Assembly: GCA_022818135.1 (NCBI GenBank)
Contig: JAFMSR010000005.1
Coordinates: 25,186,906-25,250,905, forward strand
Source of the DNA: Saxidomus purpurata
Lineage: Eukaryota > Mollusca > Bivalvia > Venerida > Veneridae
DNA length: 64,000 nucleotides
Direction of reading: 5' to 3'
Positions 12,651 to 24,900 of this stretch are shown here, piece by piece. How positions within the stretch are numbered: the first letter of the stretch is position 1; every line of letters begins with the position of its first letter. Below the pieces are notes generated by a model. It searched no databases. It was not told where the DNA came from and saw only the letters and a program-made list of their open reading frames with translations. The position numbers were made by a program, and so were the translations under genes.

Positions 12651-13342
12651 GCAAGGTATCATTATTTGCAGTATTAACAACATGTAATACATTACGCATC
12701 GTAACGGGAACTGAACACTTAACTTTCCAGCATGAAATCTACGTGAACTTCCGTGTTGTTATTTTTGCGATAAAAATATTAATCTGTTTGCACTTGTAAA
12801 GCCTCCACCCTAAAAAGTGAACTCTGGAATGAACACATGACTGACATATATATTCTTATAAAGTGTATCTTCATAATATCAGCTAAAAACTGGACTTTTA
12901 TACATAATTTGCATCACATGACATGTTTCACTTTGAAATAATTCGTACTTACTCTAAGTACATTCAATTAGTCAAATTATATCCGTCTAACATCGCTCTT
13001 AGATAATATATTATGTAAAAGAATCGTTGTTTTCTCTAAAACTCTGATAGTCCCGAAATTATAACATTAAAGAAATGTATTTTCAAATAAAATAACAAAA
13101 TGTATAATATTACAAGTCAAAATGTAAATATATGACATTTACAGTAGACTGGCATTCAGTCTTTACATTTACTACTTCATTTTAGGGTTATCTGTCTATT
13201 CATGTCATACTCAATTAACTCCCTTTGCTGCCAAAATGTAAGATGATTGAGCCCTGTTAGAAAAAAGGCTGAAAGTATTGTGCTTGGAGTTTTAATGAAA
13301 TATATTATCATCTATTCTGGTGGTTAGGCTTCATTTACAGGC
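12651..13342. other. No gene or repeat seen
   Basis: AT-rich DNA between the remnant and the 33-bp array. I see no structure. Confidence 0.5.
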
Positions 13343-13643
13343 CAATGTCACCGAAAAAGACAGTAAGTGCACAGGTCAATGTCAGCGAAAAAAACAGTAA
13401 GTGCACAGGTCAATGTCACTGAAAAGACAGTAAGTGCACAGGTCAATGTCACTGAAAAGACAGTAAGTACACAGGTCAAAGTCACTGAAAAGACAGTAAG
13501 TGCACAGGTCAATGTCACTGAAAAGACAGTTAGTGCACAGGTCAATGTCACTGAAAAGACAGGACAGTTAGTGCACAGGTCAATGGCATTGAAAAGACAG
13601 TTACTGCAAAGGTCAATGTCATTGAAAAGACAGTTAGTGCACT
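13343..13643 (+). repeat. 33-bp minisatellite, nine units
   Basis: The unit begins 'caatgtcactgaaaagacag' and ends 'gtgcacaggt'. The first two units are 34 bp, the seventh 38 bp, the rest 33 bp. Because 33 is a multiple of three, the array stays open on both strands (an 11-residue period, QVNVTEKTVSA, on plus). I regard this as periodicity rather than a protein: no flanking exon, start context or splice logic supports it. Confidence 0.9.
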
Positions 13644-14044
13644 GTCGGAAAGGACGAGCGATGGAGCCTCAAAACATGTCTACCAGACAACAAAATACAG
13701 ATCAAAGATATATTCTCAAACGCTTTTAGTAGAGAATCAATGCCATTTACAGCAAAACTTGCCAGGGAATCGATGTCAAGAAAAAAGTACTCCCACATAA
13801 TGTATGTCTGTTACATGATGGATCTCCAATTTACTTTCCATAAAAATGAAAGTTCTCTCGTACTCGTTCAAACAGACCATCAGAGACTAGTGAACTTTTA
13901 AATTAGAAGTATCACAGAATCTGTGTACGCTAATCTCAGACAGTTACTGCGGCAAAACTAATTAGTTTAAAAGATACAGGTGAAGAGAAGCTGTGCTCTA
14001 TCACATAGAAGAAGAGACATGTGACAATAGAGATACCACTACTT
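13644..14044. other. No gene or repeat seen
   Basis: Short linker between the minisatellite and the 1.24-kb tandem duplication. Confidence 0.5.
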
Positions 14045-16490
14045 ACTGTAAAGACACAAACGGCAAACGACAGATAGAGGAACTAGCTCAGGTTAAACGC
14101 AAAAGATGCTTTATTCAGACCAGTAACCGCTCGTGTCTTAGTGCTAAAGCTGCCCCCTGGCCCCCCATTATTCAGACAAGTAACACTTGATCCATCATAT
14201 AGTATTCTATAATCACTCTTTTTTAAGTCTTGTGTTATGCAAATCTTAATTATCTTGATGTATTTGCGCTTTACGCACATCTTTTCATTTGTAAAACTCA
14301 GTACCATGATATCAAATTTATGAGACATGAGAGCTTCATGGGACCCCGCTGCGTATTTATATACATATATGGAATAAAATCGAATGACTTAAAATATGTA
14401 ATGAATAGACATGTTAACACAGCTGTTCTTACTCACAAGGGCATGTTTCGGGATGAGTGAACTTATGAACAGTTGTACACAACCCTATTCGAAACTGTTA
14501 CAAGTCAAGGTTGTTAAGATACGGTATTGTTTTTCTTCATTTTTTTATATGTGCATATGATCCTGTCGAAGATGGGCTAGATGTATGCTCAGTAGACACG
14601 AACGGACTCGAGATGTGTCTGAAAGGTCGTTGTTTCTTATAAAATGAGTATGCTAGTTTCCTGACTTAGTGTTATTGAACAGAAATCTGATGCTTTGCAA
14701 AAATGTTTTAATATGTATAAGTTGGTTCGAACAAGTGCATGCAAATAATAGGAAATAAATATTGTTTCCGTAAACGGTTTAAAGAGACATGTTTTCTGTA
14801 TTATGAACTAAAATGGTACGGTTTGATTTTGTATTGGGAAGAATAATACAAGTCAGCCGTTGCAAACTATTTACACTGCCGACACTTCCTTGTATTACGT
14901 AATTCAGTATAAGTTAAAACCCAGTCAATTAAATTTAATTTAGGCAAAGGATAAAGTCTTTGTCCCATTAAAGAATCCTTGGCCACGTCTGCAAAATTAC
15001 CTATTGCTTCATGCCATTATATTATCTGTAATTCGGATGCATAATGTAGGTGATTTCTAAGTGGCGTAAGCGGGCATTAAAGGCACCAATACGAAACAAT
15101 TCTACATGATAGACTAGACCCTTTCCCATTTACACTAGTATACAGATACACCCCTTCTATACTGTTGTGTAACGGTCACCATATGTTAAAATATTATTTG
15201 TATGTCTGGTAATTACTATACTCCCGGAACAAGAAGAAATGCCCCATCCTTGTAAAGTCTCAAACGACAAACACCGCCTGACCGGACATATAGAGGAACT
15301 TGCTCAGGTTAAATGCAAAAAAATGCTTTATGCTGACCAGTAACCGCTCGTATTTCTAAAAGGTGTCTAAGGGATAAAGCTGCCTTATGAGCTCCCTACA
15401 TTATACATGTACATAAATGTATCATCTCATTATACCGGTATCCATAAGCGCCTGTGAAACATTTAACAAAGACTGTGTGTAACATTTTCCACTTAAATAA
15501 TATAATTATCTAAATGTACTTGCGCTTTACGCATACACTTTCATTTGTAAACTCAGTTTTATGTGTTATTAGAGATGCAAGTAGCCCCAAGTAGATCTAT
15601 ATGTATCATCATTGTATGAAATATGATATAAATAACTTAATAGAAGTCATGAATAGACATGTTAACAAAGCTGTTCTTACTCATAAGGGCATGTTTCGGG
15701 TTGAGTGAACTTATGAACAGTTGTACACAAACCTATTCGAAACTGTAACAAGTCAAGGTTGTTAAAATATTATTTTCTTCATGTTTTTTATAAGTTCATA
15801 ATATTATGATCTTGTTGGAGATGGGCTAGATTTATGCTCAGTAGACACGAACGGACTCGAGATTTGTCTGAAAGGTCGTTGTTTCTTATAAAATGAGTAT
15901 GCTAGTTTCCTGATCTAATGTTATTTATCAGTAATCTGATGCTTTGCAAAAATGTTTTAAGTGGGTTCGAACAAGTGCATGCAAATAACATGAAATAAAT
16001 ATTGTTTCTGTAAACGGTTTAAAGAGACATGGTTTCTGTATTATGAACTAAAATGGTACATTTTAATTTTTTTATTGGGAAGGTGTTGCAAACTATTTAC
16101 ACTGCCAATACCTCCTTGTATCACGTAATTCAGTTATAATACAGTTATAAAAAACTTAAAACCCAGTCAATTTAATTCAATTTAGGCAAAGGGAGAAAGC
16201 CTTTGTCCCATTAAAGAATTCTAGGCCACGTCTGCAAAATTACCTATTACTTTTGCCATTTTATTATCAGTAAATAAATTCGGACGGATGATTTCTGAGT
16301 GTCCTTAGCGGATTTTATAAGCAGCATTACGAAGTAATTTTACATGATAGACCATTTTCCCTTTGTACTAATACACAGGAAAAAAAACCTTCTATACTCT
16401 TATGTAACAGTCACCATATAATGAAACTTTACTTGTATATCTATTTATAACTATACTCCTGGCACAAGAAGAAATGCCACATCCTTGTGT
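14045..16490 (+). repeat. Tandem duplication of a ~1.24-kb unit
   Basis: Unit A spans about 14045-15257 and unit B about 15258-16490. Matches run in order: 'atgaatagacatgttaacac' at 14401 with 15649; 'gaacagttgtacacaa'; 'agtagacacgaacggactcg'; 'aatattgtttc'; 'gcaaactatttacactgcc'; and 'caagaagaaatgcc' at 15230 with 16464. The period is 1234-1248. The copies differ by substitutions and small indels, so the event is not recent. No conserved reading frame spans both units. Confidence 0.9.
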
Positions 16491-19400
16491 TTCTTTAACT
16501 GAACCGCTTTCATGGAAGTCTAAAATCGGTGTTATCTAGTTAAATACAAGATGTAGATCTTCAATTTAGATAACAAAATTCTTCGATTTCGTAATTAAGT
16601 CTTGTAAACCAAAGTAGCTTTGGAAGTGTACTTATTTCAGGACTCACTGAGGACTACCACTAACGCACTATATTGTTGTTGTTGTTGTTGTTTGGAGAGA
16701 GTGTAGAACAAGGATGTGGTATTACTTCCGTACTAAACATAATCTATATTAAATAGATAATCTGTTTGTTTAAGTCTTATAGCAAAAAAGTATCGCCCCA
16801 TACATGCATTTCTCAGGCATTTATAAAGCAATAACGATTTAATTCTCAAGACGGTGTAAAGGTTTAAAAACTGTGTAAATTATAAATATCATTTCTACGG
16901 ACATCAATACGGAGATATCATTCAAGGAATTTAAACTTTTTCCCCAGCTTACGGATGCGTATTTTAGCAACGTCCTAAGCGCATGTGCAATGTCTGAGAA
17001 ATGATGATGGGTTAAAAAAATTGAAAGAAAATAACTATTTAACTTTCAATCTAGTTTTACAGCCTTAACTAACTGAATGTTTCCAGGAACATAAATAAAT
17101 GTATCGTTATTACAAAGTTATTACGTACACGATACTCTCGTAGAAGAATACACACATTTGTAAGACACAGATTTACTAGAACTTATAAACATGGTATAAA
17201 TTTCCATTTTCCTTATAGTCCTTTCTATAACGCCTGCAAAAAGTGATAACATGCGCGCAAAGGTCAAGTCAATGTAAAATAAACTCGTGTGTTATATCAC
17301 GTATATACTAATTGTTTTTTATCGTTTTGAGCTTTTGTGTTTTTCTTTAGTAAATGTGCGTTATTTCACGTACATATTTTAAGTTTTTGAGTTTGTGTCT
17401 TTGCGAAAAAAAAGTCAGTCAATATGCACTAATTTGCCCCCAGACAAAAACTTGAGAATGCCATTTTATACTGTTCCGCTTGTCTAATACGATGTACATG
17501 GATAACATTAAGTAGAAAAAAGGGATTTCATAGAATATGGTGTTAAACGATTAACACTGAACGCATAGGGAAGTCGGCTCCTGTTCTCTTTCTTTATGCA
17601 GTTTTCTTATACAATGAATATTCCTGGAAACAAACAGTAAATGCCGGCTATAGTGGATCAGGTCAGTCGAGTTGATCGTATATTTGAGACCACTTGCAAG
17701 GGCAGGAATAAGTGAAACGCTCGAATATTGTATATCTTACAACGTTTGTGTGTATGTTTCAGAGTGATACACCCGAACACACATTGAATGTATGTAACCT
17801 AACAAAGGCCATATATAGAAATGACTTTATAATTCAAGACGTGTTGGGTATACCGAGGATGAGAGAGAAATATATACTGCTTAGAAGCTGTCTTATCAAC
17901 TTCGCATATTCTTGAAGCAGTATAATTGGATTCAAAGGGGAAACTATGAATATGTACTTAACATTTGTTTGCATGCTAGCATGCAAATTTGTAATCTGTC
18001 CAGAAATAAATTCAAGCTTATTAGCTATCATTTTTACTCTTTTCAAATGTAAGCCAGTATAGAAATTTTCAATAAAGTGTAATTTTTAATCAGCGCTTTA
18101 TACAGATGAAGATACGAGTACACTGAAATATGATTCAGCACGTAAAATCGAAGACATTTCTAGCAGTTTTATTACAAACAGATCCAAAATAACCTTTTTG
18201 CAAATGTATCACAAACTGTTCTTATCTTCATGTCATCGTAACCTTTGTTAGAAAGATTTATGTATTTCCAATATCATATTTACTATAATGCTGCCAAGAC
18301 AGATGAAAGGGGAGATCACTGCGTAGGAGGTAAAACGTATAAATTCCAACAAAACCTACACTCAAATGACTTGAATTTCACCGGTGGGTGAATTTGAAAT
18401 GGTACAAGGAGTTCGACATAGTTTGCATTAATGTCGACATTATTTCTTAAGAAAAATTATGCTTAAATCAGGTCCTTGCAAGTGGCCTACGTTTACGTTG
18501 TACAAGACTAGACTATGTTACGTAATTTCTACCATGAACAAGTACAACAACAGCACCAACAAAAGCAGCAGGCACGGGATGCTCGTTCGTCTGTCTGTGC
18601 GGGGCTGGAGGGTGGAGTATCGTTCTGTGGGTGGGAAGCACCGGGACGGCTGTTTCTCATTCTAATGATCTCATTTGAAGAGCCGGGGTGTCTGTTCATA
18701 ACAGTGTTCATCTGAAATAAAGATTTAAACATTTTGGTAATTATGATTTAAGTGCTTACAGATCGCCTTACTCTTACAGGAGATTTAGACTCCGTTTTAC
18801 GAAAGCAATTGTCTTGACGTATGTAGATATTGTTGATACATTTTCACATAGAAAGAGACTAAATTAACAAATTCCATATTTCAAGTTATGTTTCAATTCC
18901 GGATCAGACTGGGTGGAGGTAAAGTCAACAGGTCTACTACACCAGTACAACCTCGGAACGTAAATTCCCCAAAATTATCCATACAACAATCTGCCGGTAG
19001 ATAGTGCTATATTCAGAAGCTATAAAGTTTAGTGCGTATTTCATTTAAATTGTCAAAGTTCATGTTCGGTTAGCCGCAAACGGATATCGACGGTTATACT
19101 AAATTAGGGCTACACGCGCATGAGGACAGACCACAATTTAAAGTTGAATCAGAAGATACTAGTTGATTTTAAGATCGAAATCCTCTATCACTACAACACA
19201 TTCTGGATCTGACACGTGACCGTTTCGGCTAATCGGGACTAAGTATCCATAATAGGATCAGACTTTATGAATAAAAAAACAGAGTTCAAAGAATTACACT
19301 ATATGAAAACTATATATATACTATGTCAACCTCTTAGTACAACAATGAATGTTCCATGTTCTTATAGGGGTCTGCTATGTAAACTAGGTAAGTTCTTTAG

Positions 19401-19782
19401 ATTCACGGCTCAGAGCTTGAGCTTTAAGCAATTCACGGCCTTGTTATGTTGTTAATTTTTCTGTGGGCACATAACAAAATTATATGAATATTTTTTAAAA
19501 ATAGGACTCTAGTGTTCGAAATGTATACGATCTTTAGATATCACTTTTCGCACAGACTAGTTGTTAGAACCTCATATACAGCAAAACCCATTTCTAATCT
19601 CTGTTGTTCGGCTTTAAAGTTCACATAGAACACTGGTTGTTTTTAATCTTTCTTACGATATTCTTCTTGTCAATATTCTTCAACACTGTATGCTATCACA
19701 AACCATTAGACACATAACATATAGTTAGATCTAGTTTACATGATGTATTTGTCTTTCCATTCGATGAACTTTAAATACAGTG
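16491..19782. other. No gene seen; small structures only
   Basis: It holds a (GTT)n tract at 16673-16693, two diverged ~90-bp copies around 17285-17400 ('gttatatcacgta' / 'gttatttcacgta'), and a 20-bp palindrome at 17968. Overlapping frames at 18459-18732 have no domain. Confidence 0.5.
17968..17987. repeat. 20-bp perfect palindrome
   Basis: TTTGCATGCTAGCATGCAAA reads the same on both strands. Its right side with the next base gives ATGCAAAT, the POU-factor octamer. Binding is only a possibility. Confidence 0.9.
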
Positions 19783-19970
19783 CAGCGGTAACGTGTTCGC
19801 CGAGTGCCCAAGCAGTGGAAGTGCCCTCAGGCAAGACACATATAATTCCACTTTGACTCTTCTCTTTCTCTCTTCGAGGAGTGAGTCGCGAGAGCCAGAT
19901 AAATCGTAAGTTGCAAAACCTTGTCTCGCAATCGCTATTAAATAAATCAGCATAAATTAAACTAAATGCA
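19783..19970 (+). mobile_element. SINE, same family as the 31.76-kb copy
   Basis: It shares 'gagtgcccaagcagtgg' and the tail 'cttgtctcgcaatcgctatt' with the element at 31760-31970, in the same order and orientation. The tRNA-like head is degraded here. It ends in an AT-rich stretch ending 'cagcataaatt'. Confidence 0.6.
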
Positions 19971-20168
19971 ATATGGTGAGCAGATTTCCGTCAATGTGTA
20001 TACATAAACTTCCCACTATTACGTGAAGGACATAACGTGAACTTTCAGTTGTGTTTGTATTCTTTAGGCCGGATTTCCTTGTGAAAGAACAAAGTTGATT
20101 TGAGGAAATAAACTGTGTTGCCTTCATATATCATGAACAATATCACATCTTTGACACAGCCAAATCTT

Positions 20169-20609
20169 AAAGTGACATTATGCGCACCTTACTGCACATA
20201 GTGTATTTTTGGTGACAGTTTTATAGAAGCAATTTTCGGTTGCTGTGCATTTAACAATGTTAAACTAATGGTAATGCCGCATTAGTATTTGAAGTTGATG
20301 CTTTAGAAATAAAAAAATGGACTAATGAAATAATAGTTCTTTTCTTCGCAGTGATCTCCCTTGTGTTATTGTTGTTGTTGGAAGAGATTTCGGCAGTGGA
20401 AGGGAAGCCACTCCTGCATGCAGTTCTTTTTTTTTAATTGACTCTCCAAGTCAAAATAGGAAAAGTAATGTTTGAAAAGTTATTATTTCGTACTGGTAGC
20501 AGGAAGAGTTTGGTGTATTGGGTTAAAAGCTATTATTTCCTCTACCCTTTTGTAAACACACCTATTTCAGCTGAATTTTTACTTGAAACAATGGGCATAA
20601 TTTCACTTT
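20169..20609 (+). mobile_element. ~441-bp MITE, forward copy
   Basis: Terminal inverted repeats: AAAGTGACATTATGCGCA on the left, and on the right a sequence whose reverse complement is AAAGTGAAATTATGCCCA. The left flank reads TTAA across the boundary; the right flank is degraded to T residues. Internal marks such as 'gagatttcggcagtggaagg' appear reverse-complemented at 24901-25343. It has no transposase frame; the frame at 20438-20626 is not a gene. Confidence 0.85.
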
Positions 20610-21718
20610 TTTTATTTGTCCTGTAAATATGGCTTATTGGCGTAGTTTAACAATAATGTACACATGTACGTGTGAATGGGCTCGTAATCTGTACCAGTGC
20701 GGTCTGCAAAACAATAAATATTTTTCCTCGTTCAAGCACTGTTATCCGGTCAACTTATTTGCAATTATGTATAAACACTGTGCCACACGTTTGCTGGCTA
20801 TGATACAAAATCAGATGTGATGACAGTGGTCAATTACAATTATGTGATTATGTGATCTGCTGACTTACTGTAACTGAAAGAACTATTTAGTCGGACCAAA
20901 TCAAGTTTCCTTGAAATCAATATGTAAATATATCCGTGTTACAGTTGTTGTTATGATAGCGCAAAACAAAGACACAGTGTCATAAATTGTATATATAATA
21001 TTTGAAATAGTTTACAAGAATGTTTTGGTTATTTCAAATGTAACGTATCAAGATATGAAAATGGTTTATACATCGATCTCTATTTTTTTATCACATCTGT
21101 AAGATTAATGATAGAGTTTCTTACTGTACCGTAGTTAAAAATGTCTTAATTATCGCTTTAAACATTGCGCACATTCCAGCCTTTCCTCCAAGCTGGCAAG
21201 TAAGGAACGTTTTTAGTATAAATAAAGACAATTTCTGTCGGTAAGACATCTTTCTTGGTAAATAAGAGCTGCTTGTAATTGTGATCCTTGGACTTAAAGA
21301 TTATTAAGTTTTTAGAGAAAAAAAAATCAAGTACACTAGAGGGAAGCCATTCTGCACCTAAAACTACAAAATTCTATAGCCTTGAAAGTCACAGAGAACC
21401 GGATATAAACATCTTTGTTATAATTGTATCAAGAATGACAATACATTCATTAATTTTCTAAGTAAAAACAATTAGTAATACGAGTCTGCTAAGAAAATAT
21501 AACTAAGTTTTTGCAAACTCATACATGCACTTATATCTGCTCGTGCTTAAGCCAAGATAACACAAGTTCAAATATTGGAATACTCTCACCTGGCTTCGGG
21601 GAGCTGTTAGCATAAAACATGCATTGTAACATTACCTCCCTTGGGTATCTTAAATACTAACTACATATCAACTTCCTGTACTGTAACACAGTATAGTTTT
21701 GGTCATTACCATATACAT
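20610..21718. other. No gene or repeat seen
   Basis: AT-rich DNA with only short frames that lack family features. Confidence 0.5.
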
Positions 21719-21906
21719 TACATGGTATAATCCGTTTATAACGACTCCGGATATAACGAAATTCCGGAAATACGGAACACATTTTCTCTACCCAATGTTT
21801 TTTTTTCTTTATCTATTTTGAAATTGTTAAACGGGTATAACAAAATCTGGATATAAGGAACACATTTAAATGGTCCTTATGAGTTTGTTAAGAACGGAGT
21901 ACATTG
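21719..21906 (+). mobile_element. pogo/Tigger-like MITE, degenerate copy
   Basis: It contains 'ccgtttataacgactccgga', 'tataacgaaattccgga' and an inverted end ('gagtttgttaagaacggagt'), matching the 21935 copy in order. Its CAGT ends are eroded. Confidence 0.6.
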
Positions 21907-21934
21907 CATCAGTGACATATTTGTTAAGTTACTA

Positions 21935-22107
21935 CAGTAGACTCCGTATATAACGACTCTGCATATAACGAAATTTCGGATATTACGAATAAATTGTCTA
22001 GTTCTAATGTTTTATTTTCCATCTTTATTTAATATGAAAGTGTTATCTCGACATAATGAACAACTTTTAATGCTCACAAGGGGCTCGTTATATACATGAT
22101 TTTACTG
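21935..22107 (+). mobile_element. pogo/Tigger-like MITE, 173 bp
   Basis: The ends are CAGTAGACTCCGTATATAAC on the left and, inverted on the right, CAGTAAAATCATGTATATAA. Both are bordered by TA, the target used by pogo/Tigger transposons. The interior is AT-rich and non-coding. It sits 28 bases after another copy in the same orientation. Confidence 0.75.
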
Positions 22108-23700
22108 TAATGAGCCACCCACATGTGATTTTTATGTTAACCTGATAATGAACGCATATGTCATAAACAAGCCATATCAGCACGTGTATGGTACGTCAGT
22201 TCGATAATCATATAAATATTTAGTAGTCAATAATATATTTACTATAAGGCAAACATATATAATCTCGTAAAACGCCAATTGTGACAGATGTATATGACTA
22301 TTATAAATGGTTTAGTATCAAAGTCCATAAAATAAGGCATAAGTGGCCAATACACAATGTATGATATGGTTATATAGACAAAACAGTATAGAATTGAAAC
22401 TATGCTTTCAGACAAAACAATTTTTATATTCTTTGGCGACTGGGTCCTTTTTGTACCTCCGCACGCTGAATTCTCTCTTTATGAAAGTTTTAAAAACGAA
22501 TTCAATGCTTAAAACATTTGACGCTTAATCAAGATATGACAGTTGTATACATTTGTAAAGCAAAACATCCAAATACAAAAGCCTTACCGATGTTTTCGCG
22601 TAGCTTGCTATGTTATCCAGACTTACGCCAATCCATACCGGCCATGCAACAGCTCCTTTCGTATCCGGGTTCATTTTTCATAAACTTTTTTTTGTGGTCC
22701 GCAACAATTACTATCTGCTTTTTGTTTGTTTTGTTCGTAAATCAAAACCCAATCTGCACAATACGCAGCACGATATAGTGTGCCCTTTGATCTTTACAAG
22801 GAAGATAAATCACAGCGATGCGGAAGAAAAATCAGTTATCTTTTCCGTCAGTTAGAATAGACCCTATCTATTTCTTATTTGTGTGTTACTACATATAGTC
22901 AGTCTATATTTTTTATGCAAATGTTTATCAGTGCTAGTCCTCATTATCCCACAATACTGGATAATAAACATCACTTATACATCTTTAAAATGATCATATC
23001 TAACCCCAATAAAGCGACCTGTATGAATACACGTATAAAATTGTACACCCTGTGATCCAGAGGTGGATCTCGTAACACTGGAACGGTTGGTATAACTCGA
23101 ATTAAGTATATTATTTTGGTTACTTTATGAAAGAGATCGTTAAATCGCATACGCCCCGTTTGGGCGAAATTATTCATTATAGCTAATCATTCAACTGGTG
23201 ATGATACATTTTTACATCAGTTAGGACCCATCCAACGTAAATCTACCCGCACGTCGTTTACGAACCCTAACATATACAAAAGTATAATAAGTTATGCCTG
23301 TCTGTTTCATTCGAAATTAAATCAAAAACAGGTGTACATTAGTTTTAAATTTAACATCCGCAAACTTGAGGAAAAAGAAAAGACACATTATACTAGAGTA
23401 CAAGAGCCCATATATCATACAATTCATCTTTATTTTCCGGGGCATATACCCAAACATCATTCCCAAATACATTTTATAAATACGTTACAAATTATCAATT
23501 AAAATAGCAATACCACTTCGGTAAATGTAAAATATTACAAAAATACAGTGTACGGAAATGTTAAAAAAATTTAAAAAATGCAATACGACACTCTATAATC
23601 ATAACAAAACAACTATCGAACACTTCCGCTTATTTTTAAATCAGATCCAGTTCTCTACCGACAACATTTACGACCAATACAGTTCATCTAGGTTCCAGCT
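22108..23700. other. No gene or repeat seen
   Basis: Overlapping short frames at 22343-22855 show no domain. Otherwise AT-rich. Confidence 0.5.
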
Positions 23701-24060
23701 GTATGCATGTATGTATGTATTTATTCCAGTACCAAGTACCAAGGATAACACAATAAAGAGCAAGCTCTTATTTCCATTGCTGTCTTTATTTTAGACACAG
23801 AAGCAGATATAAGGGAATCCGGGTACCAGACCCTAGCTCTTTTACGAATAGACCCCTTGGTTATTTTCTACGTGCACGGCGTATAGCACCGATACACGCG
23901 AGACTACCTCTGGGTTTCTAACCAGTTCATCTCAGATAGGTGGGAAACACTGAAAAGCGTTCCTGGAATATCCAGTGCCCCGGCCGAGAATCGAACCGGG
24001 GACCTCCGGATTGGTAGTCCAGAGTGTTACCCACTCGGCCACCACACCACCGTGGTTGTC
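23701..24060 (-). mobile_element. tRNA-headed SINE with tetranucleotide tail
   Basis: On the minus strand, box A TGGCCGAGTGG (24041-24031) and box B GGTTCGATTC (23997-23988) are well preserved, and an anticodon-like arm lies between. The acceptor ends do not pair, so it is not a working tRNA gene. Downstream come CTGGTTAGAAACCCAGAGG, then 'aataaagacagcaa', and a (CATA)n-like end at 23701-23720. That is the layout of a SINE: tRNA head, body, simple-repeat tail. Confidence 0.75.
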
Positions 24061-24539
24061 CTGTTCATAGAGCTGCGGAGACATATAACACATTTTTTTT
24101 TTCTCAAATTTTATGATGCTTAAACGTTTATATTTCATTGTCTTAAAATTTGACATAACACTTGGCTACGCTGTTTGACAGTGTGATTAGATATGCCCCA
24201 TCATGTCTAACTTGTATATGCTGAACATGTTTGTATCCATTAGATAATAAACTAGGTTTATCTGTCATTATTTTATTTATAACACCTGTCCGACAAAACT
24301 GATTTTTTTTTAAAAATTGTATGTGAAATTAAATTTTTAACAGAAGTTTGCTGATTTTTAATAGAAAAAAAAGACATTTTCTGAACATTAAAGAACTATT
24401 TAGTGGTTCCGATGTTATGTATGTGTGCACGCATTATTAATTGGTAAATCATCTTTTGCTTCAGGTTCAACTTTAACATAGAATGTAAACTAAAATTCTT
24501 GTATTAAGTACTCTCAGTGACAATTTCCTAAGTTCTGAC
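24061..24539. other. No gene seen between two SINE-like elements
   Basis: AT-rich spacer. The part from about 24490 may be the SINE body belonging to the next element. Confidence 0.45.
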
Positions 24540-24656
24540 CAGTACCCGCGCCTACGGACGAAGTTGTAAAGGTCCCGGTCAAATTCCACGGACGGGACTC
24601 GAACCCGCGACGTCCGTATTAGAAGTACGTCGCCCTACTACCACAGAATCTCCCTC
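24540..24656 (-). mobile_element. tRNA-derived sequence (SINE head), Arg-like
   Basis: The minus strand has a clean T-arm (GCGGG TTCGAGT CCCGT, box B at 24605-24595) and a loop CTTCTAA that would give anticodon TCT. The D-arm and acceptor do not pair, so it is a tRNA-derived element. Its downstream part has GTACTGGTCAGAACTTAGGA, similar to the body of the 23.7-24.06 kb SINE. Confidence 0.6.
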
Positions 24657-24900
24657 AAACAATTTTTATACGCTGCGTACCTAATTACGGTCGGCCTGCA
24701 TATCCGCAGGATTAAGATCTGAATCAATACTGCCCGCTGATCAATTACCGAGAATCCAAAAAGCTACGTACAGTATATTTCAACTGTGAAAAATGCATGC
24801 GAAACTAGCGGCCGCGTTTCTTTAAGTACGACTTAACAATTTCTCCAAGCGCAGAGACGTATTCTTTCCTGTGTAGGGTTCAATTAGTAAAAGGGACGTT

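Noticed and set aside
13343..13643. Regular repeats resembling a CRISPR array (also 40457-40892 and 45181-46076)
   Set aside because: The units are contiguous with no unique spacers, and the setting is eukaryotic. These are minisatellites.
20438..20820. Two adjacent short frames as small genes
   Set aside because: The first lies inside a MITE. The second has no features and overlaps nothing recognisable.
23983..24058. Functional tRNA gene
   Set aside because: A and B boxes are good but the acceptor arms do not pair and a SINE body follows. The same applies to 24583-24656 and 38985-39062.
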